Below are positions 1-9,414 of a stretch of DNA of 64,000 nucleotides, piece by piece. Within the stretch, counting starts at the first letter, position 1, and every line of letters starts with the position of its first letter. Where the stretch lies: NCBI RefSeq assembly GCF_002095385.1, contig NZ_MIPP01000003.1, positions 1-64,000 of the forward strand. The letters are read 5' to 3'. Under the pieces are notes generated by a model. It made no database searches. It was given only the letters and a program-made list of their open reading frames with translations, and was not told where the DNA came from. The position numbers were made by a program, and so were the translations under genes. The stretch is from Pantoea eucrina. Its GTDB lineage: Bacteria > Pseudomonadota > Gammaproteobacteria > Enterobacterales > Enterobacteriaceae.

Positions 1-346
1 CCGGCTCGCCCTGCTGCTGACGACAGGCGCTGACGCCCGCCAGCGGCAGCTGCAGGTTGCGCGCCACGTCGGCGGCCAGCGCTTTAACCGGCGAGATATA
101 AAGCACGCGCGTGGTTTCTTGGTGCGCAACGGCGGCATCCGGACTGCGCTCGCGAAACAGCGCATCGATGGCGTGCAGAAACGCCGCCAGCGTTTTGCCG
201 GAGCCGGTCGGCGCCACAACCAGCGTATGGCTGCCGCCGGCGATCGCCTTCCAGGCCGCCTGCTGAACCGGCGTCGCCTGATCAAACGTCTGTGTAAACC
301 ACAGGCGCGTGGCGGGTAGAAAGTGCGACAGCGGTGGGACAGACAT
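1..346 (-). CDS. lhr: ATP-dependent helicase Lhr, N-terminal part
   Basis: This is the first 115 codons of a large superfamily 2 helicase; the rest lies beyond the left edge. The start is the ATG at 346, just after a GGAG ribosome site. A Q-motif-like stretch (ATPVQQAAW, residues 24-32) is followed by Walker A APTGSGKT (about 45-52) and by the motif Ia-like segment YISPVKALAADV. The order and wording match E. coli Lhr (about 1,538 residues), a DNA helicase implicated in repair. Known from the family: Lhr translocates 3' to 5' on DNA. The C-terminal domains cannot be judged here. Confidence 0.88.
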   Translation of the reverse strand, partial: MSVPPLSHFLPATRLWFTQTFDQATPVQQAAWKAIAGGSHTLVVAPTGSGKTLAAFLHAIDALFRERSPDAAVAHQETTRVLYISPVKALAADVARNLQLPLAGVSACRQQQGEP

Positions 347-452
347 CCCGGACTCCTTGCGGGTAAGAGGGCGCGATTAGCAGTGTAGTCGCCCGCGCGC
401 GGCTGAACAGGTTATATACTTGATGCTCAGCGATTTATTACGGGAGCTTGTT

Positions 453-1004
453 ATGAACAGCGTAAAAAAGGCGTTACTGGCGCTGGCGCTGCCGGTCAGC
501 GCGCTGGCCGCGCCGGTATTTACCCTGCAGTCGCCCGATTTTCAGGATGGCGGTATGCTGCAGAAGGCGTTTGCCGGCAATAAACCGGGCAATCCGGCGT
601 GCAGCGGCGAGAACCTCTCACCCGCCTTCAGCTGGCGCGATGCGCCGCCGGGCACACGCAGCTTTGCGCTGCTGATGACCGATCCGGTGGGTGCGAAAGG
701 GCTGGGCGTGGTGCATATGGTCGCCTATAACATTCCGGCGGAGCGGCAGCAGTTTGCGCGCGGCGAGCTGAGCAGGGGAACCGGTTATACCGGCGGCACC
801 AACAGCCCCGGCACGGCGCGCTACTACGGACCCTGTCCGCCTGCGGGCAGCGGCATGCATCACTACAACTTTGTGATTATCGCCACCGATCTGCCGCCGG
901 ACAGGCTGCCAGCCGGGCTGACGCATGATGCGCTGATCGCTCAGCTTAAAGGCCATGCGCTGGCTGGTGCCACCCGCGTCGGCCGTTTTACCAACGATGA
1001 GTAA
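453..1004 (+). CDS. YbhB/YbcL-type PEBP family protein, secreted
   Basis: A 183-residue protein of the phosphatidylethanolamine-binding (Raf kinase inhibitor-like) family. The ATG at 453 is preferred over one at 423 because CGGGAG precedes it and it gives a clean signal peptide (MNSVKKALLALALPVSALA), so the mature protein should be periplasmic. Family signatures are visible: FALLMTDPVG near residue 70, VHMVAYNIP near 88, and YYGPCPPAGSGMHHYNF near 130, the usual GPCPP..G..HHY ligand-pocket motif. Cysteines near residues 49 and 131 could pair. The ligand is unknown for bacterial members. It reads away from lhr and stops just before the remnant block. Confidence 0.82.
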   Translation: MNSVKKALLALALPVSALAAPVFTLQSPDFQDGGMLQKAFAGNKPGNPACSGENLSPAFSWRDAPPGTRSFALLMTDPVGAKGLGVVHMVAYNIPAERQQFARGELSRGTGYTGGTNSPGTARYYGPCPPAGSGMHHYNFVIIATDLPPDRLPAGLTHDALIAQLKGHALAGATRVGRFTNDE

Positions 1005-1037
1005 ACCGCCACGCCCGCGACCTTGCCGGGCGGGCCG

Positions 1038-2118
1038 TTACCTGGCGTCCGCGGGCGCCAGCTCCAGCTCCAGCTGGTTTTCTGCCAGCGTTTTTCCCTG
1101 TGCGTCGATAAGCCAGGTCTGCACCCGCAGCGGGGCGGCGCTGATGGGGGTGAGCGGCACATCAAGCACCTTACGGCCGGTATCAGCGGCCGCCGTGACC
1201 TGCCAGCTGCGCCTGATAGCGCTGGGTGTTTTTGATGAAGTCCTGAATGTTCTTGCCCCGGCTAATGCCCGCGTTTTTAAACGTCTGGATCGGCTGGAAA
1301 TTATGATACTTCCAGCGGGTCCAGAGCGGATCGCCGGGTTCGGTTGAGGCAGGCCACCATTCGCGGCGCGGAATGATCGTTTTCAGCGTCGCCAGGTCTG
1401 GCAGCGCCTGTGCACCAAACTCCGTGACGGTGGCCGTTTTTGCCGGTTCAAGCAGATTATTCAGCGTGCCAAAATACCAGCCCGCCCAGTAGTGCTCCTC
1501 CACAGCCGAATAAGGATGCACGATGCGGCTGCGATCTTCCGCCAGCGCGTCGGCTACCCGCCGGGTCAGGGTACGATTGAGATCTTTATGCCAGTCGGGA
1601 AAACGCTTTTCCATCCACGGCGAGTTAAACGGCGGCTCGTTCTGGCCGCCCCAGACCACGATAGCCGGCGAGTTGCCAAACTGCGCGGTCATGGCGCGGG
1701 TCTGCGCCACCGCGTTATCCGCAAAGGCGGCAGAGTCGTTATAGCCCCACTGCAGCGGCACATCCTGCCAGATCAGCAGGCCGCGTTCATCAGCCGCCTC
1801 ATAAAGCGCCCGGCCCGCCACGTGACCATGCACGCGGATAGCGTTGGCGTTCATCTTCTCCACCAGCGTAAAATCGCGCAGATAGCGCGCTTTGTTCATG
1901 GTGCTGAGCCACGGGGAACCGAGGTAGTTGGTGCCGCGAACAAAGATCCGCCGATCGTTGATGCGCCAGCCCTGATTATTTTCCAGCGCCTCCACCTTGC
2001 GCAGACCGGTGCGGCTGCTGCGCCGATCCATCACGCCGCGATCGTCACGGAGCGTGGCGCTGACCTGATAAAGATGGGGTTTGCCGTAGCCCACCGGCCA
2101 CCACAGCCACTCCACCAG
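1038..2118 (-). pseudogene. Glycoside hydrolase family 2 remnant (beta-mannosidase/galactosidase-like)
   Basis: About 310 codons of a GH2 catalytic domain begin abruptly at about 2118 (LWWPVGYGKPHLYQ, a GH2 sandwich motif). They run through the general acid/base motif VVWGGQNEPP and the nucleophile motif TVTEFGAQA to FIKNTQRYQAQ near 1200. The reading frame then breaks. A second frame (WQVTAAADTGRKVLDVPL to the TAA at 1038-1040) encodes what looks like the C-terminal beta-sandwich, so a segment between the two has been deleted. The N-terminal sugar-binding domain is missing. The piece is fused in frame to the kinase fragment upstream, giving a 481-codon composite ORF (1183-2628). Both catalytic glutamates survive, but the enzyme is almost certainly non-functional. 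Confidence 0.75.
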
Positions 2119-2572
2119 CCGGGCAGAGATGGTCAGCCCGAGCCCGGTGCCGCCATATTTGCGGGTGGTCGAGGTGTCTGCCTGGCTGAACGATTCAAAT
2201 ATCAGCTGCTGCTTCTCCGGTGGAATACCGATGCCGGTGTCGCGCACCTGAAAGCGCAGCCGGTTGTGCGTGGCATCGCGCGTCACGGCCAGTTCAACCT
2301 CGCCCTGATGGGTAAACTTCAGCGCGTTGCTGATGAGATTGGTCAGGATCTGGCGCAGGCGTACGGTGTCAGCGAGAAAGGTGGCGGGAACATCCGGGGT
2401 GACGTTAATCAGCAGCTCCAGCGCTTTTTCACTGGCGGCCGGCATCAGCGGCCGGGCCACGGCGTGCAGAAACGGGCGGATCTCAAACTGCTCTTCATCC
2501 AGCTCAATTTTTCCCGCCTCTATTTTGGAGTAGTCGAGAATATCGTTAATGATGCGCAGCAGCACTACCGGG
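2112..2572 (-). pseudogene. Sensor histidine kinase fragment (HisKA end plus HATPase)
   Basis: About 150 codons match the core of a hybrid-type sensor kinase. LLRIINDILDYSKIEAGK is the end of the dimerisation domain, NLISNALKFTHQG the N box, VRDTGIGIPPEK the G1 box, and KYGGTGLGLTISARLVE the G2 box. The phosphoacceptor histidine helix and all sensory or membrane parts are absent upstream, and the sequence switches after ARLVE to glycosidase sequence. It lies between esterase and GH2 pieces, all on the same strand. This is most simply the product of successive deletions in a larger ancestral cluster, or of mis-assembly. Confidence 0.75.
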
Positions 2573-2605
2573 TGCATTTTTCCTGTGATGAGCAGGGCGT
2601 CACCG

Positions 2606-3457
<852 letters not shown>

Positions 3458-3632
3458 TTACCAATAAACGGTATCACAAGTGTGGCACAGGCCGCCTGAA
3501 ATTGAGAGAAACGGTGAGAAAAGTGTGAGAACTGCAGGCAATTTGCAGGAAGCTTAGCGGGAATCGCGAACTGCGCTACCTTTAATAACGGGTGTTTACG
3601 CGTTAAATAATATCATTAATAGGGAGACAGCG

Positions 3633-4174
3633 GTGAAAATAGCCTGTTTAGCATGGGGGTCACTGATCTGGAAACCTGGTGAACTGCCGGTTGCCGGCGA
3701 GTGGCATGCGGATGGTCCGGCGCTGCCGGTGGAGTTCTGTCGCATTGGCGATGGCGGTGAACTGGCTACGGCGCTCTGTATGAACGCGGCACCGGTTAAC
3801 GTTTACTGGGCAGTACTGGCGAGCGTTTCGCTGCCGGAAGCGGTGGCGGCACTGCGTCTGCGCGAGGCGATCCCTGATGAGCGTGAAGATGGCGTCGCAT
3901 ACTGCTGCAGCCGCAGCATACGCCGGGTGTGCTTAGCGACTGGGCGCAGGATCGCTGCCTTGATGCGGTGATCTGGACCGCGCTGCCGCCGCGCTATCAG
4001 CACCAGGAAGGCTTAATCCCCAGCTGCGACGAGGCGCTCGCGCATCTCGCCAGCCTGAGCGGTGAGGCGGCTGAACACGCATTTGATTATATTCGTCGCG
4101 TGCCGGCGCAGTTCGACACCGCTTATCGCCAGCGCCTGCAGGCGCTGATCGACACGTCAGCTCAAGTGGCGTAG
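3633..4174 (+). pseudogene. Conserved hypothetical protein, interrupted by a -1 frameshift
   Basis: Two overlapping frames together encode one protein of about 180 residues. The first (from the ATG at 3633) opens MKIACLAWGSLIWKPGELP and stays in register to about position 3895. The second (in frame from about 3910) continues PQHTPGVLSDWAQDRCLDAV and ends with a typical C-terminus (AFDYIRRVPAQFDTAYRQR). One added base between about 3895 and 3915 joins them. I recall the same layout in unnamed proteobacterial proteins. The AWGSLIW opening recalls gamma-glutamylcyclotransferase-like folds (YGSL), but that is only a resemblance. Function unknown; it may be intact in the organism. Confidence 0.6.
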
Positions 4175-4205
4175 AGCGGCGTAAAAGTTATCCTGAAGAA
4201 TTTTG

Positions 4206-4460
4206 ATGCGGTATGAGATGGCACTGTACCGTATCGTTGAACAGCTGATGGCAATATTTGCAGCTGAACCGGAAAGCTATAATGTGCCGGCAGCATTCTG
4301 GCAGAAAGCGTTACCGGTTAAAGCAGCGGACATGAAAAAGTATGTGGAGCGTATTCGCCAGGATAAGCAGCGGCGACTGCAGCAGAAAAAGCAGAAGGCT
4401 AATGATCTCAACGGAAGAGGTGAGGCGGGTAGCAGGGAAAACGGTCTGACAGAGTTCTGA
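4206..4460 (+). CDS. Small unrecognised ORF
   Basis: An 84-codon ORF beginning MRYEMALYRIVEQLMAIF, 31 bases after the preceding gene and in the same direction. The first half looks like an ordinary helical protein. The second half is strongly basic and glutamine-rich (RIRQDKQRRLQQKKQKAND), consistent with an amphipathic or coiled helix. I recognise no family. The sequence just upstream (TGAAGAATTTTG) is a poor ribosome site. It may be real and translationally coupled to its neighbour, or a chance ORF at the edge of the repeat region. Confidence 0.35.
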   Translation: MRYEMALYRIVEQLMAIFAAEPESYNVPAAFWQKALPVKAADMKKYVERIRQDKQRRLQQKKQKANDLNGRGEAGSRENGLTEF

Positions 4461-4578
4461 GGTCATTGCGTCGTCACGGATGAAATCCATCATTTAACAT
4501 AATATACATTATGTGCACTTTGGTAGTGGCCGGTAATCTATCGCAGAATAGACATTTATACAGAATCGGCCGCATGTA

Positions 4579-4795
4579 CCTGGGCGCATTAATGGCGCCC
4601 CTACAAAACCGTATGCGGCCCGGATCCGACAACCGCGCGGGCCTGGGCGCCATTAATGGCGCCCCTACAAAACCGTATGCGATCCGGATCCGACAACCGC
4701 GCGGGCCTGGGCGCCATTAATGGCGCCCCTACAAACCGTATGCGATCCGGATCCGACAACCGGCGGGCCTGGGCGCCATTAATGGCGCCCCTACG
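4579..4795. repeat. Tandem array, about 63-bp unit carrying a GGCGCC palindrome
   Basis: Three full units start at 4579, 4642 and 4706 (lengths 63, 64, 62) and a fourth partial one at 4768. Each opens with CCTGGGCGCCATTAATGGCG, a near-perfect palindrome, followed by CCCTACAAAACCGTATGC and GATCCGGATCCGACAACC. The first copy lacks one base of the palindrome, and small indels separate the copies. The short ORFs on both strands here simply read the repeat. The length is unlike ERIC, and no unique spacers are present, so it is not CRISPR. It looks like an extragenic palindromic (REP/BIME-like) array. Confidence 0.85.
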
Positions 4796-4810
4796 GGATA
4801 ACAATGCCAA

Positions 4811-4975
4811 CCGTAGGGGACGCATTTATGCGTCCCTGGCGTATTTATGCGCCCGCGGTGATGTCCGGGCGCCATTAATGGCGCCCCTACGGGGTTTTAT
4901 GGGCGTGCGTTGAATGATGACGTGTTATCCGGGCGCTCCGGCGAATTTTGTAGGGGGCGCATTAATGCGCTCCTG
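4811..4975. repeat. Dispersed palindromes related to the tandem array
   Basis: Three more elements of the same family follow the array. One at 4818-4835 is built on GGACGCATTTATGCGTCC. One at 4867-4886 is GGGCGCCATTAATGGCGCCC, an exact palindrome. One at about 4951-4973 is TAGGGGGCGCATTAATGCGC. All share the GTAGGGG border and an AT-rich centre. With the tandem units they make seven related hairpins within 400 bases, in a gap with no convincing gene (4461-5147). Confidence 0.75.
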
Positions 4976-5093
4976 GTGAACATGCGCCCGCCCCCTGGTA
5001 AAAGAACATGCGCCCGACCCCGGCTCACGCATAAATCCGGCGACCGCCCGGCGGGATTCAATTAGCATGTATTCATGCGTCATCTTTTATCGT

Positions 5094-5114
5094 GGTACTT
5101 TCTGACAAAGTACC
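5094..5114. promoter_or_regulatory. Perfect 8-bp inverted repeat upstream of the acyltransferase
   Basis: GGTACTTT (5094-5101) and AAAGTACC (5107-5114) form exact arms around a 5-base loop, 33 bases before the acyltransferase start. There is no following T-run, so an operator or a leader hairpin is more likely than a terminator. No matching regulator is known to me. Confidence 0.4.
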
Positions 5115-5147
5115 TCGGACAACCCGATCGGCCACAGGATGTGTTAA

Positions 5148-6221
5148 ATGAAGATCCTTTCTGTTCAGTATCTGCGCGGGCTGGCCGCGCTGCTGGTTGT
5201 TGTTGCGCATAACGCGTTACTGTTACCGGATGGTATGGCGGCGCATATTCCGGGCGCGCTGGGCGTCGATATCTTCTTTATCATCAGCGGCTTTATCATG
5301 ACCTTTATTACGGTACACTCCGCTGAACGTCCGCTGCCTTTTCTGATTAAGCGTTTCTTTCGCATCTGGCCGGTGTTTTTTCTGGTCTGGCTGGCGGCCT
5401 GGACGCTGGTGTATAACGAACGCGGATTCCAGCAGATGGGCTGCGTGCTCTACTTTTGTCTGCAGGATTACAGCAGCACCGGACCGGTGTTTGGTTACAG
5501 CGCGCTGGGGCCGCCGTGGACGCTGACTTATGAAGTGCTGTTCTATACGCTGTTCACGCTGGCGATGTGTATCAGCTATCGTCAGCGCAGTCTGGTTTGC
5601 AGCCTGATGTTTATCGTTGCCTCCGTCGGCTTTCAGCTGGCCTATAACGGCAGCGTCACCCTCTCCTCTCAGGCGTCTCCGGACCTGGTGGTAAACGCCT
5701 GGTGGCAGGCGTGGATCAAACTCAGCAGCAATACCATCGTATTTGAGTTTATTACCGGCATGCTGCTGGCCGAACTGGTCGTCAGCGGCAACATGCCAGC
5801 GCTGCGCACCCGCGGACAACGCATTGTCTGGTTAGCGCTCGCCGCCGCCGCGGGTATCGCATTATTGACAGGCCCGCAGCCATTTGGCCTGCACGGCGGC
5901 TACTGGCTGGCCGCCATTATCATGGCCTGCGTCATTCTGCTTAGTGACGAACGACAGTCAGCGCCGCAGCCGGTGCTGAATTTCCTCGGCAACATCTCTT
6001 ACTCCCTCTATCTGGTGCACTATCCGCTGCGCCGCGTGCTGCTCAACCAGCTGCCGGCTGACGCCAGCGCAGGCACAAAGCTGCTGGTCTTTGCGCTGTC
6101 GGTAAGCGGCAGTATCGCGCTGGCTGCACTGCTGTTTCGCTATGTCGAACGCTACGCTATCCGCGCGGGGAAAAAGCTGGCCGATAGCTGTTATAGCTGG
6201 TTCTCCGTGCAAAAAAGCTGA
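5148..6221 (+). CDS. Membrane acyltransferase, OafA/Acyl_transf_3 family
   Basis: A 357-residue integral membrane protein with about ten hydrophobic segments. The family signature begins at residue 9 (LRGLAALLVVVAHN, with conserved Arg10 and His21) and continues with GVDIFFIISGFIM near 40. A late YSLYLVHYPL motif sits near 283. Such proteins transfer acetyl or other acyl groups from the cytoplasm to extracytoplasmic polysaccharides such as O antigen or exopolysaccharide. There are no glycosyltransferase neighbours, so the acceptor is not evident. The start ATG at 5148 follows CAGGA. It stands alone between the palindromic repeats and the leftward ery transport operon. Confidence 0.85.
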   Translation: MKILSVQYLRGLAALLVVVAHNALLLPDGMAAHIPGALGVDIFFIISGFIMTFITVHSAERPLPFLIKRFFRIWPVFFLVWLAAWTLVYNERGFQQMGCVLYFCLQDYSSTGPVFGYSALGPPWTLTYEVLFYTLFTLAMCISYRQRSLVCSLMFIVASVGFQLAYNGSVTLSSQASPDLVVNAWWQAWIKLSSNTIVFEFITGMLLAELVVSGNMPALRTRGQRIVWLALAAAAGIALLTGPQPFGLHGGYWLAAIIMACVILLSDERQSAPQPVLNFLGNISYSLYLVHYPLRRVLLNQLPADASAGTKLLVFALSVSGSIALAALLFRYVERYAIRAGKKLADSCYSWFSVQKS

Positions 6222-6332
6222 CCGAACAGCCGTGCCAGGCAGCTGAGGATACCTCCCCGCCGGGTGCTGTCCTGCTGATTGCGTCTGGCTGGAGGCGCTG
6301 GCCGATGAGGTAGGTCTGTTATTATGTTAAAT

Positions 6333-6352
6333 AGCCCGGTTTACTCCGGGCT
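6333..6352 (-). terminator. Hairpin at the end of the ery transport operon
   Basis: AGCCCGG and CCGGGCT form perfect 7-bp arms around a 6-base loop that overlaps the stop codon of the DeoR gene. On the leftward strand the stem is followed by ATTTAAC, a weak U-tract. A plausible terminator for the five-gene operon. Confidence 0.45.
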
Positions 6353-7201
6353 GCCAGCGGCGCGCTTGATCGGTGCAACCACCACGTTGACCCCGTTATC
6401 CTGCATGCGACGCAGCAGCGGCAGCGGCGTGCCCTGATTCACAATCACCACATCAAACTCGCGCAAATCGGCAAAGCGATGCAGCGCGCGCCGGCCAAAC
6501 TTGGTGTGATCCATCAGCAGAATACGCTTCTGTGCCGACTCAAACATGGCGCGCTTGGTCTCTACCGTCTCTGCTGACTGATGAAACACCGCATCATCCA
6601 CAATGGCGGACATGCTGACAAAAAAGATATCCGCGCGCAGCGAGGCGATCTCTTCGCGCGTCATGCGCCCCATAAACGCGTTACACCAGGGGTGATACTG
6701 CCCGCCCAGCCCCATCAGGGTAATATCCCGCCCGTTACGCAGCTCGTTCATAAGGGTCAGCGAGTTGGTGATCACCGTCAGCGGCGCTTTCGCGTAAAGC
6801 TGCCGCACCAGCTGAAATACCGTGGTGGAATCATCCAGAAACAGCGCCTGCCCTGGCTCCAGATAGCTGGCTGCAACTTCGGCAATCGCCTGCTTCTCCT
6901 CCAGCTGGCGCGTAGCGCGATAGATATCGCTCGATTCCACCAGGCTGGTTGAGGTAGCCGATACCACCCCGCGCGACTTATGCAGCAGGCCGCGCTCGAC
7001 CATTTCATCAATATCACGGTGTGCGGTCATCAGACTGATACCAAACCGCGCGGTCAGATCTTCGATTCGTACGGCGCCCTCGGCCATGACCGCTTCCGCG
7101 AGCAGCTGGCGGCGCGCCTGCTGGCGTGCCTGGCGACTGTCGCCGGGCAGCGTATCCGCCGTGAAAACACCAGGCAGCGTGTCGTGTGGGTTATGCGCCA
7201 T
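6341..7201 (-). CDS. DeoR-family regulator in the ery transport operon
   Basis: A 286-residue DeoR-type transcription factor. After a 25-residue N-terminal extension comes a winged helix (residues about 34-81, IEDLTARFGISLMTAHRDID). The ligand-sensing DeoRC domain has the usual phosphosugar pocket (FLDDSTTVFQL), VITNSLTLMNEL, and a late LLMDHTKFGRRA segment. It is the last gene of the leftward operon, 120 bases after the binding-protein gene, so it probably responds to a phosphorylated intermediate and controls this operon. It is one of three sugar-type regulators near the ery genes, with EryD and YciT. Which operator it binds cannot be told. Confidence 0.8.
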   Translation of the reverse strand: MAHNPHDTLPGVFTADTLPGDSRQARQQARRQLLAEAVMAEGAVRIEDLTARFGISLMTAHRDIDEMVERGLLHKSRGVVSATSTSLVESSDIYRATRQLEEKQAIAEVAASYLEPGQALFLDDSTTVFQLVRQLYAKAPLTVITNSLTLMNELRNGRDITLMGLGGQYHPWCNAFMGRMTREEIASLRADIFFVSMSAIVDDAVFHQSAETVETKRAMFESAQKRILLMDHTKFGRRALHRFADLREFDVVIVNQGTPLPLLRRMQDNGVNVVVAPIKRAAGSPE

Positions 7202-7286
7202 ATAGATTCCGGAGAGGAGTAAAATGCAGGATTAGTTTTAATTACAGCGCGTTATACCCATTAATGCAAATAACCGATCGCCTGCA

Positions 7287-7312
7287 CCCCGGCCAGCTGC
7301 GGCCAGCCGGGG
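7287..7312 (-). promoter_or_regulatory. Intercistronic stem-loop after the binding-protein gene
   Basis: CCCCGGC and GCCGGGG form 7-bp arms around a GC-rich loop between the binding-protein gene and the DeoR gene, with no T-run. Such structures downstream of periplasmic binding-protein genes often stabilise the upstream message or partly terminate transcription, which would allow more binding protein than regulator. That role is inferred. Confidence 0.45.
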
Positions 7313-7321
7313 ATGCTGCGG

Positions 7322-8266
7322 TTACTGTTTAAGCACAAACGGTGAAATGAAGTTGCCGGCGTTCTCTTTGGTGATCAGCACGCAGTCAAACAGCTGTTTT
7401 TCAGCCGGTGCGCCGGTTTTTCCGGTTTTCAGGAAAGTATCTGCCTGCTCAATCGCTTTCTGTGCAAACAGCGCTACCGGCTGCATAACGGTATAGGCCA
7501 GCGTGCCGGCTTTCACCGCATCGACCGCGTCCGGCGTGCCGTCAAAGCCCCCGACCTTGATCTGCCCCAGTTTGCCGGCCTGTTTCAGAGCCGCAATAGC
7601 GCCCAGCGCCATCTCATCGTTACCGCTGATCACGCCTTTGATATCCGGATTCGCCTGCAGCAGCGACTGCATCTTGTTAAAGCCCTGCGTGCGATCCCAG
7701 TTCGCCACTTCCTGACCCGCCTTTTTCAGATCGGGATATTGCGACAGCACGGTATCAAAGCCGTTGGCGCGGGTTGCCGCATTATTATCCGAGGGCGGCC
7801 CTACCAGCTCAACATAGTTACCGCTGTCGCCCACCTGCTTCACCCACTCCATGGCACCAGCAGCGGCGCCCTGCGCGTTGTTTGAAACCAGCTGCGCTTT
7901 CGCCAGCCCGCTCTGATTCAGCTCTGCGTTAATGACAAACACCGGAATATTGGCGGCAATCGCTTTTTTCACCGAGCCGATGGAGCCGTCAGCGTTGGCC
8001 GGATCGAGGATGATCGCTTTAGACTTATTGGTGATGGCGGTATCGATCAGCTGGCTTTCCGCGTTGGTATCGCCTTTATGGGCGCTGACTTTGGCGCTGT
8101 AGCCAAGTTTTTCAGCCGCTTTCTGCGCGACCTGGCCCTCCGTCAGCCAGTAAGGGTTAGAGGGATCGTTGACGATAATGGTCATCAGACCTTTATCGGC
8201 CCAGCCTGGTGCAGCAAAGGTGCTGATGGCGACGGTAGCGGCAAGCATAAGACGTTTGGTAAACAT
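7322..8266 (-). CDS. eryG: Sugar-alcohol ABC transporter, periplasmic binding protein (EryG-like)
   Basis: A 314-residue type I periplasmic binding protein of the ribose/xylose (RbsB) class. The ATG at 8266 is chosen because GGAG lies 6 bases upstream and it begins a clean signal peptide (MFTKRLMLAATVAIST, cleavage near GWA/DKG, residue 23). Family landmarks are MTIIVNDPSNPYW near 26-38, DPANADGSIGSV, ISGNDEMALGA and VGGFDGTPDAVDAV. It would capture a polyol for the permease and ATPase encoded just upstream. Substrate erythritol is inferred from the divergent eryABCD operon; a related tetritol or pentitol is possible. Confidence 0.82.
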   Translation of the reverse strand: MFTKRLMLAATVAISTFAAPGWADKGLMTIIVNDPSNPYWLTEGQVAQKAAEKLGYSAKVSAHKGDTNAESQLIDTAITNKSKAIILDPANADGSIGSVKKAIAANIPVFVINAELNQSGLAKAQLVSNNAQGAAAGAMEWVKQVGDSGNYVELVGPPSDNNAATRANGFDTVLSQYPDLKKAGQEVANWDRTQGFNKMQSLLQANPDIKGVISGNDEMALGAIAALKQAGKLGQIKVGGFDGTPDAVDAVKAGTLAYTVMQPVALFAQKAIEQADTFLKTGKTGAPAEKQLFDCVLITKENAGNFISPFVLKQ

Positions 8267-8336
8267 AGTGACTCCGTTATTATCAGGGTACAGGTTTTTT
8301 TTACGGATAAACGCGCACCGCAGCGGCGCGCGCAAT

Positions 8337-9392
8337 TCAGCGGCTGCGTCGCCCGTACTGCAGCGTATTCAGTAACACGGCCAGTACAATCACGGCCCCG
8401 GTAAACACCGTCTGCCAGTAGGCAGAAACGCCGATAATCACCAGACCATCAGAGAGAAAGCCAATCACGAATGCTCCCAGTAGCGTGCCGCGCACGTTAC
8501 CGCGCCCGCCGGTCAGCGCCGCCCCGCCAATGACCACGGCCGCAATCGCCGTCAGCTCGTAGGTGGTACCCGCCGTCGGGCCGGCAGAGGTGAGCTGCGA
8601 AGAGAGCACCAGCCCCGCCATCGCGGCACAGATACCTGACAGCACATATACGCTAATCTTCACGCGTTTCACCGGCACGCCGGAGAGATCGGCGGCACGC
8701 TCATTGCCGCCTGACGCATAGAGCCAGCGGCCAAACGCGGTACGGCTCAGCAGAAAACCGCACGCCAGCGCCACCGCGCCGAGTACCAGCACGCCAACCG
8801 GAATGTTGAACAGCCGGTTAAACCCAAGCCAGTCAAAGCCGGTGTTGCCCAGGGATTCACTGCCGGAAAGCTTGTTATAGGTCAGACCGTTAGTCATCAG
8901 GAGCGCAATGCCGCGCGCCACATACATAGTGCCAAGCGTGGCCACGAAGGCGGGTACGCGGCAGATGGCAATCAGTACGCCGTTCACCAGCCCTACCAGC
9001 GCGCCCACGACCAGCGTCAGGATCGCCACGGCCCACACCGGCAGATAGAGCACTACGCCGAGCGCCTCAAGGCTGATGCCCTGCATCATAAAGCCCGCCA
9101 TTACGCCAGCCAGTCCCAGCGTGGAGCCGACGGAGAGATCGATGCCGCCATTCAGGATCACCAGCAGCATACCGATAGCGGGCAGGCCGAATATCGCCAC
9201 GTGTGACGCCATCGTCAGGAAGTTAGCTCCGCTAAAATAGTTAGGCGACAGAAACGAAAACGTCGCGATAATTACCAGCAGCGCAATAAAGGCGCGTCCC
9301 TCCAGCAGCAGGCGAGCCAGGTTAAGCTGTTTTGTAGTGCGGGAGGCATTCGCCGCGGGCGAGGTGGCCAGCGTTTGCGTTTGATCGGTCAT
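8337..9392 (-). CDS. eryF: Sugar-alcohol ABC transporter permease (EryF-like)
   Basis: A 351-residue inner-membrane permease of the RbsC/AraH family with about nine to ten hydrophobic segments. The hallmark GGIDLSVGSTLGLAGV is near residue 85, and a cytoplasmic loop GRWLYASGGNERAADLSGVPVKRVK, the ATPase coupling region, is near 230. The ATG at 9392 is favoured because CGGAG precedes it by 8 bases; an in-frame ATG at 9413 sits 1 base after the ATPase stop and has no clear ribosome site. It lies between the ATPase and the binding-protein genes. Confidence 0.83.
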   Translation of the reverse strand: MTDQTQTLATSPAANASRTTKQLNLARLLLEGRAFIALLVIIATFSFLSPNYFSGANFLTMASHVAIFGLPAIGMLLVILNGGIDLSVGSTLGLAGVMAGFMMQGISLEALGVVLYLPVWAVAILTLVVGALVGLVNGVLIAICRVPAFVATLGTMYVARGIALLMTNGLTYNKLSGSESLGNTGFDWLGFNRLFNIPVGVLVLGAVALACGFLLSRTAFGRWLYASGGNERAADLSGVPVKRVKISVYVLSGICAAMAGLVLSSQLTSAGPTAGTTYELTAIAAVVIGGAALTGGRGNVRGTLLGAFVIGFLSDGLVIIGVSAYWQTVFTGAVIVLAVLLNTLQYGRRSR

Positions 9393-9414
9393 ACTTTTCA
9401 CTCCGTTTTTCATG

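Noticed and set aside
4206-4460. Toxin-antitoxin component
   Set aside because: The small basic ORF matches no known toxin or antitoxin pattern and its neighbour is a conserved gene of another kind.
4579-4795. CRISPR array
   Set aside because: The whole 63-bp unit repeats, so there are no unique spacers, and no cas genes are present.
4511-4913. Several short ORFs on both strands in the repeat array
   Set aside because: They translate the 63-bp repeat itself (repeated GAINGAP-type peptides) and have no independent support.
7322-8335. Longer start for the binding protein at 8335
   Set aside because: The extension lacks a ribosome site and would bury the signal peptide; the ATG at 8266 is preceded by GGAG.
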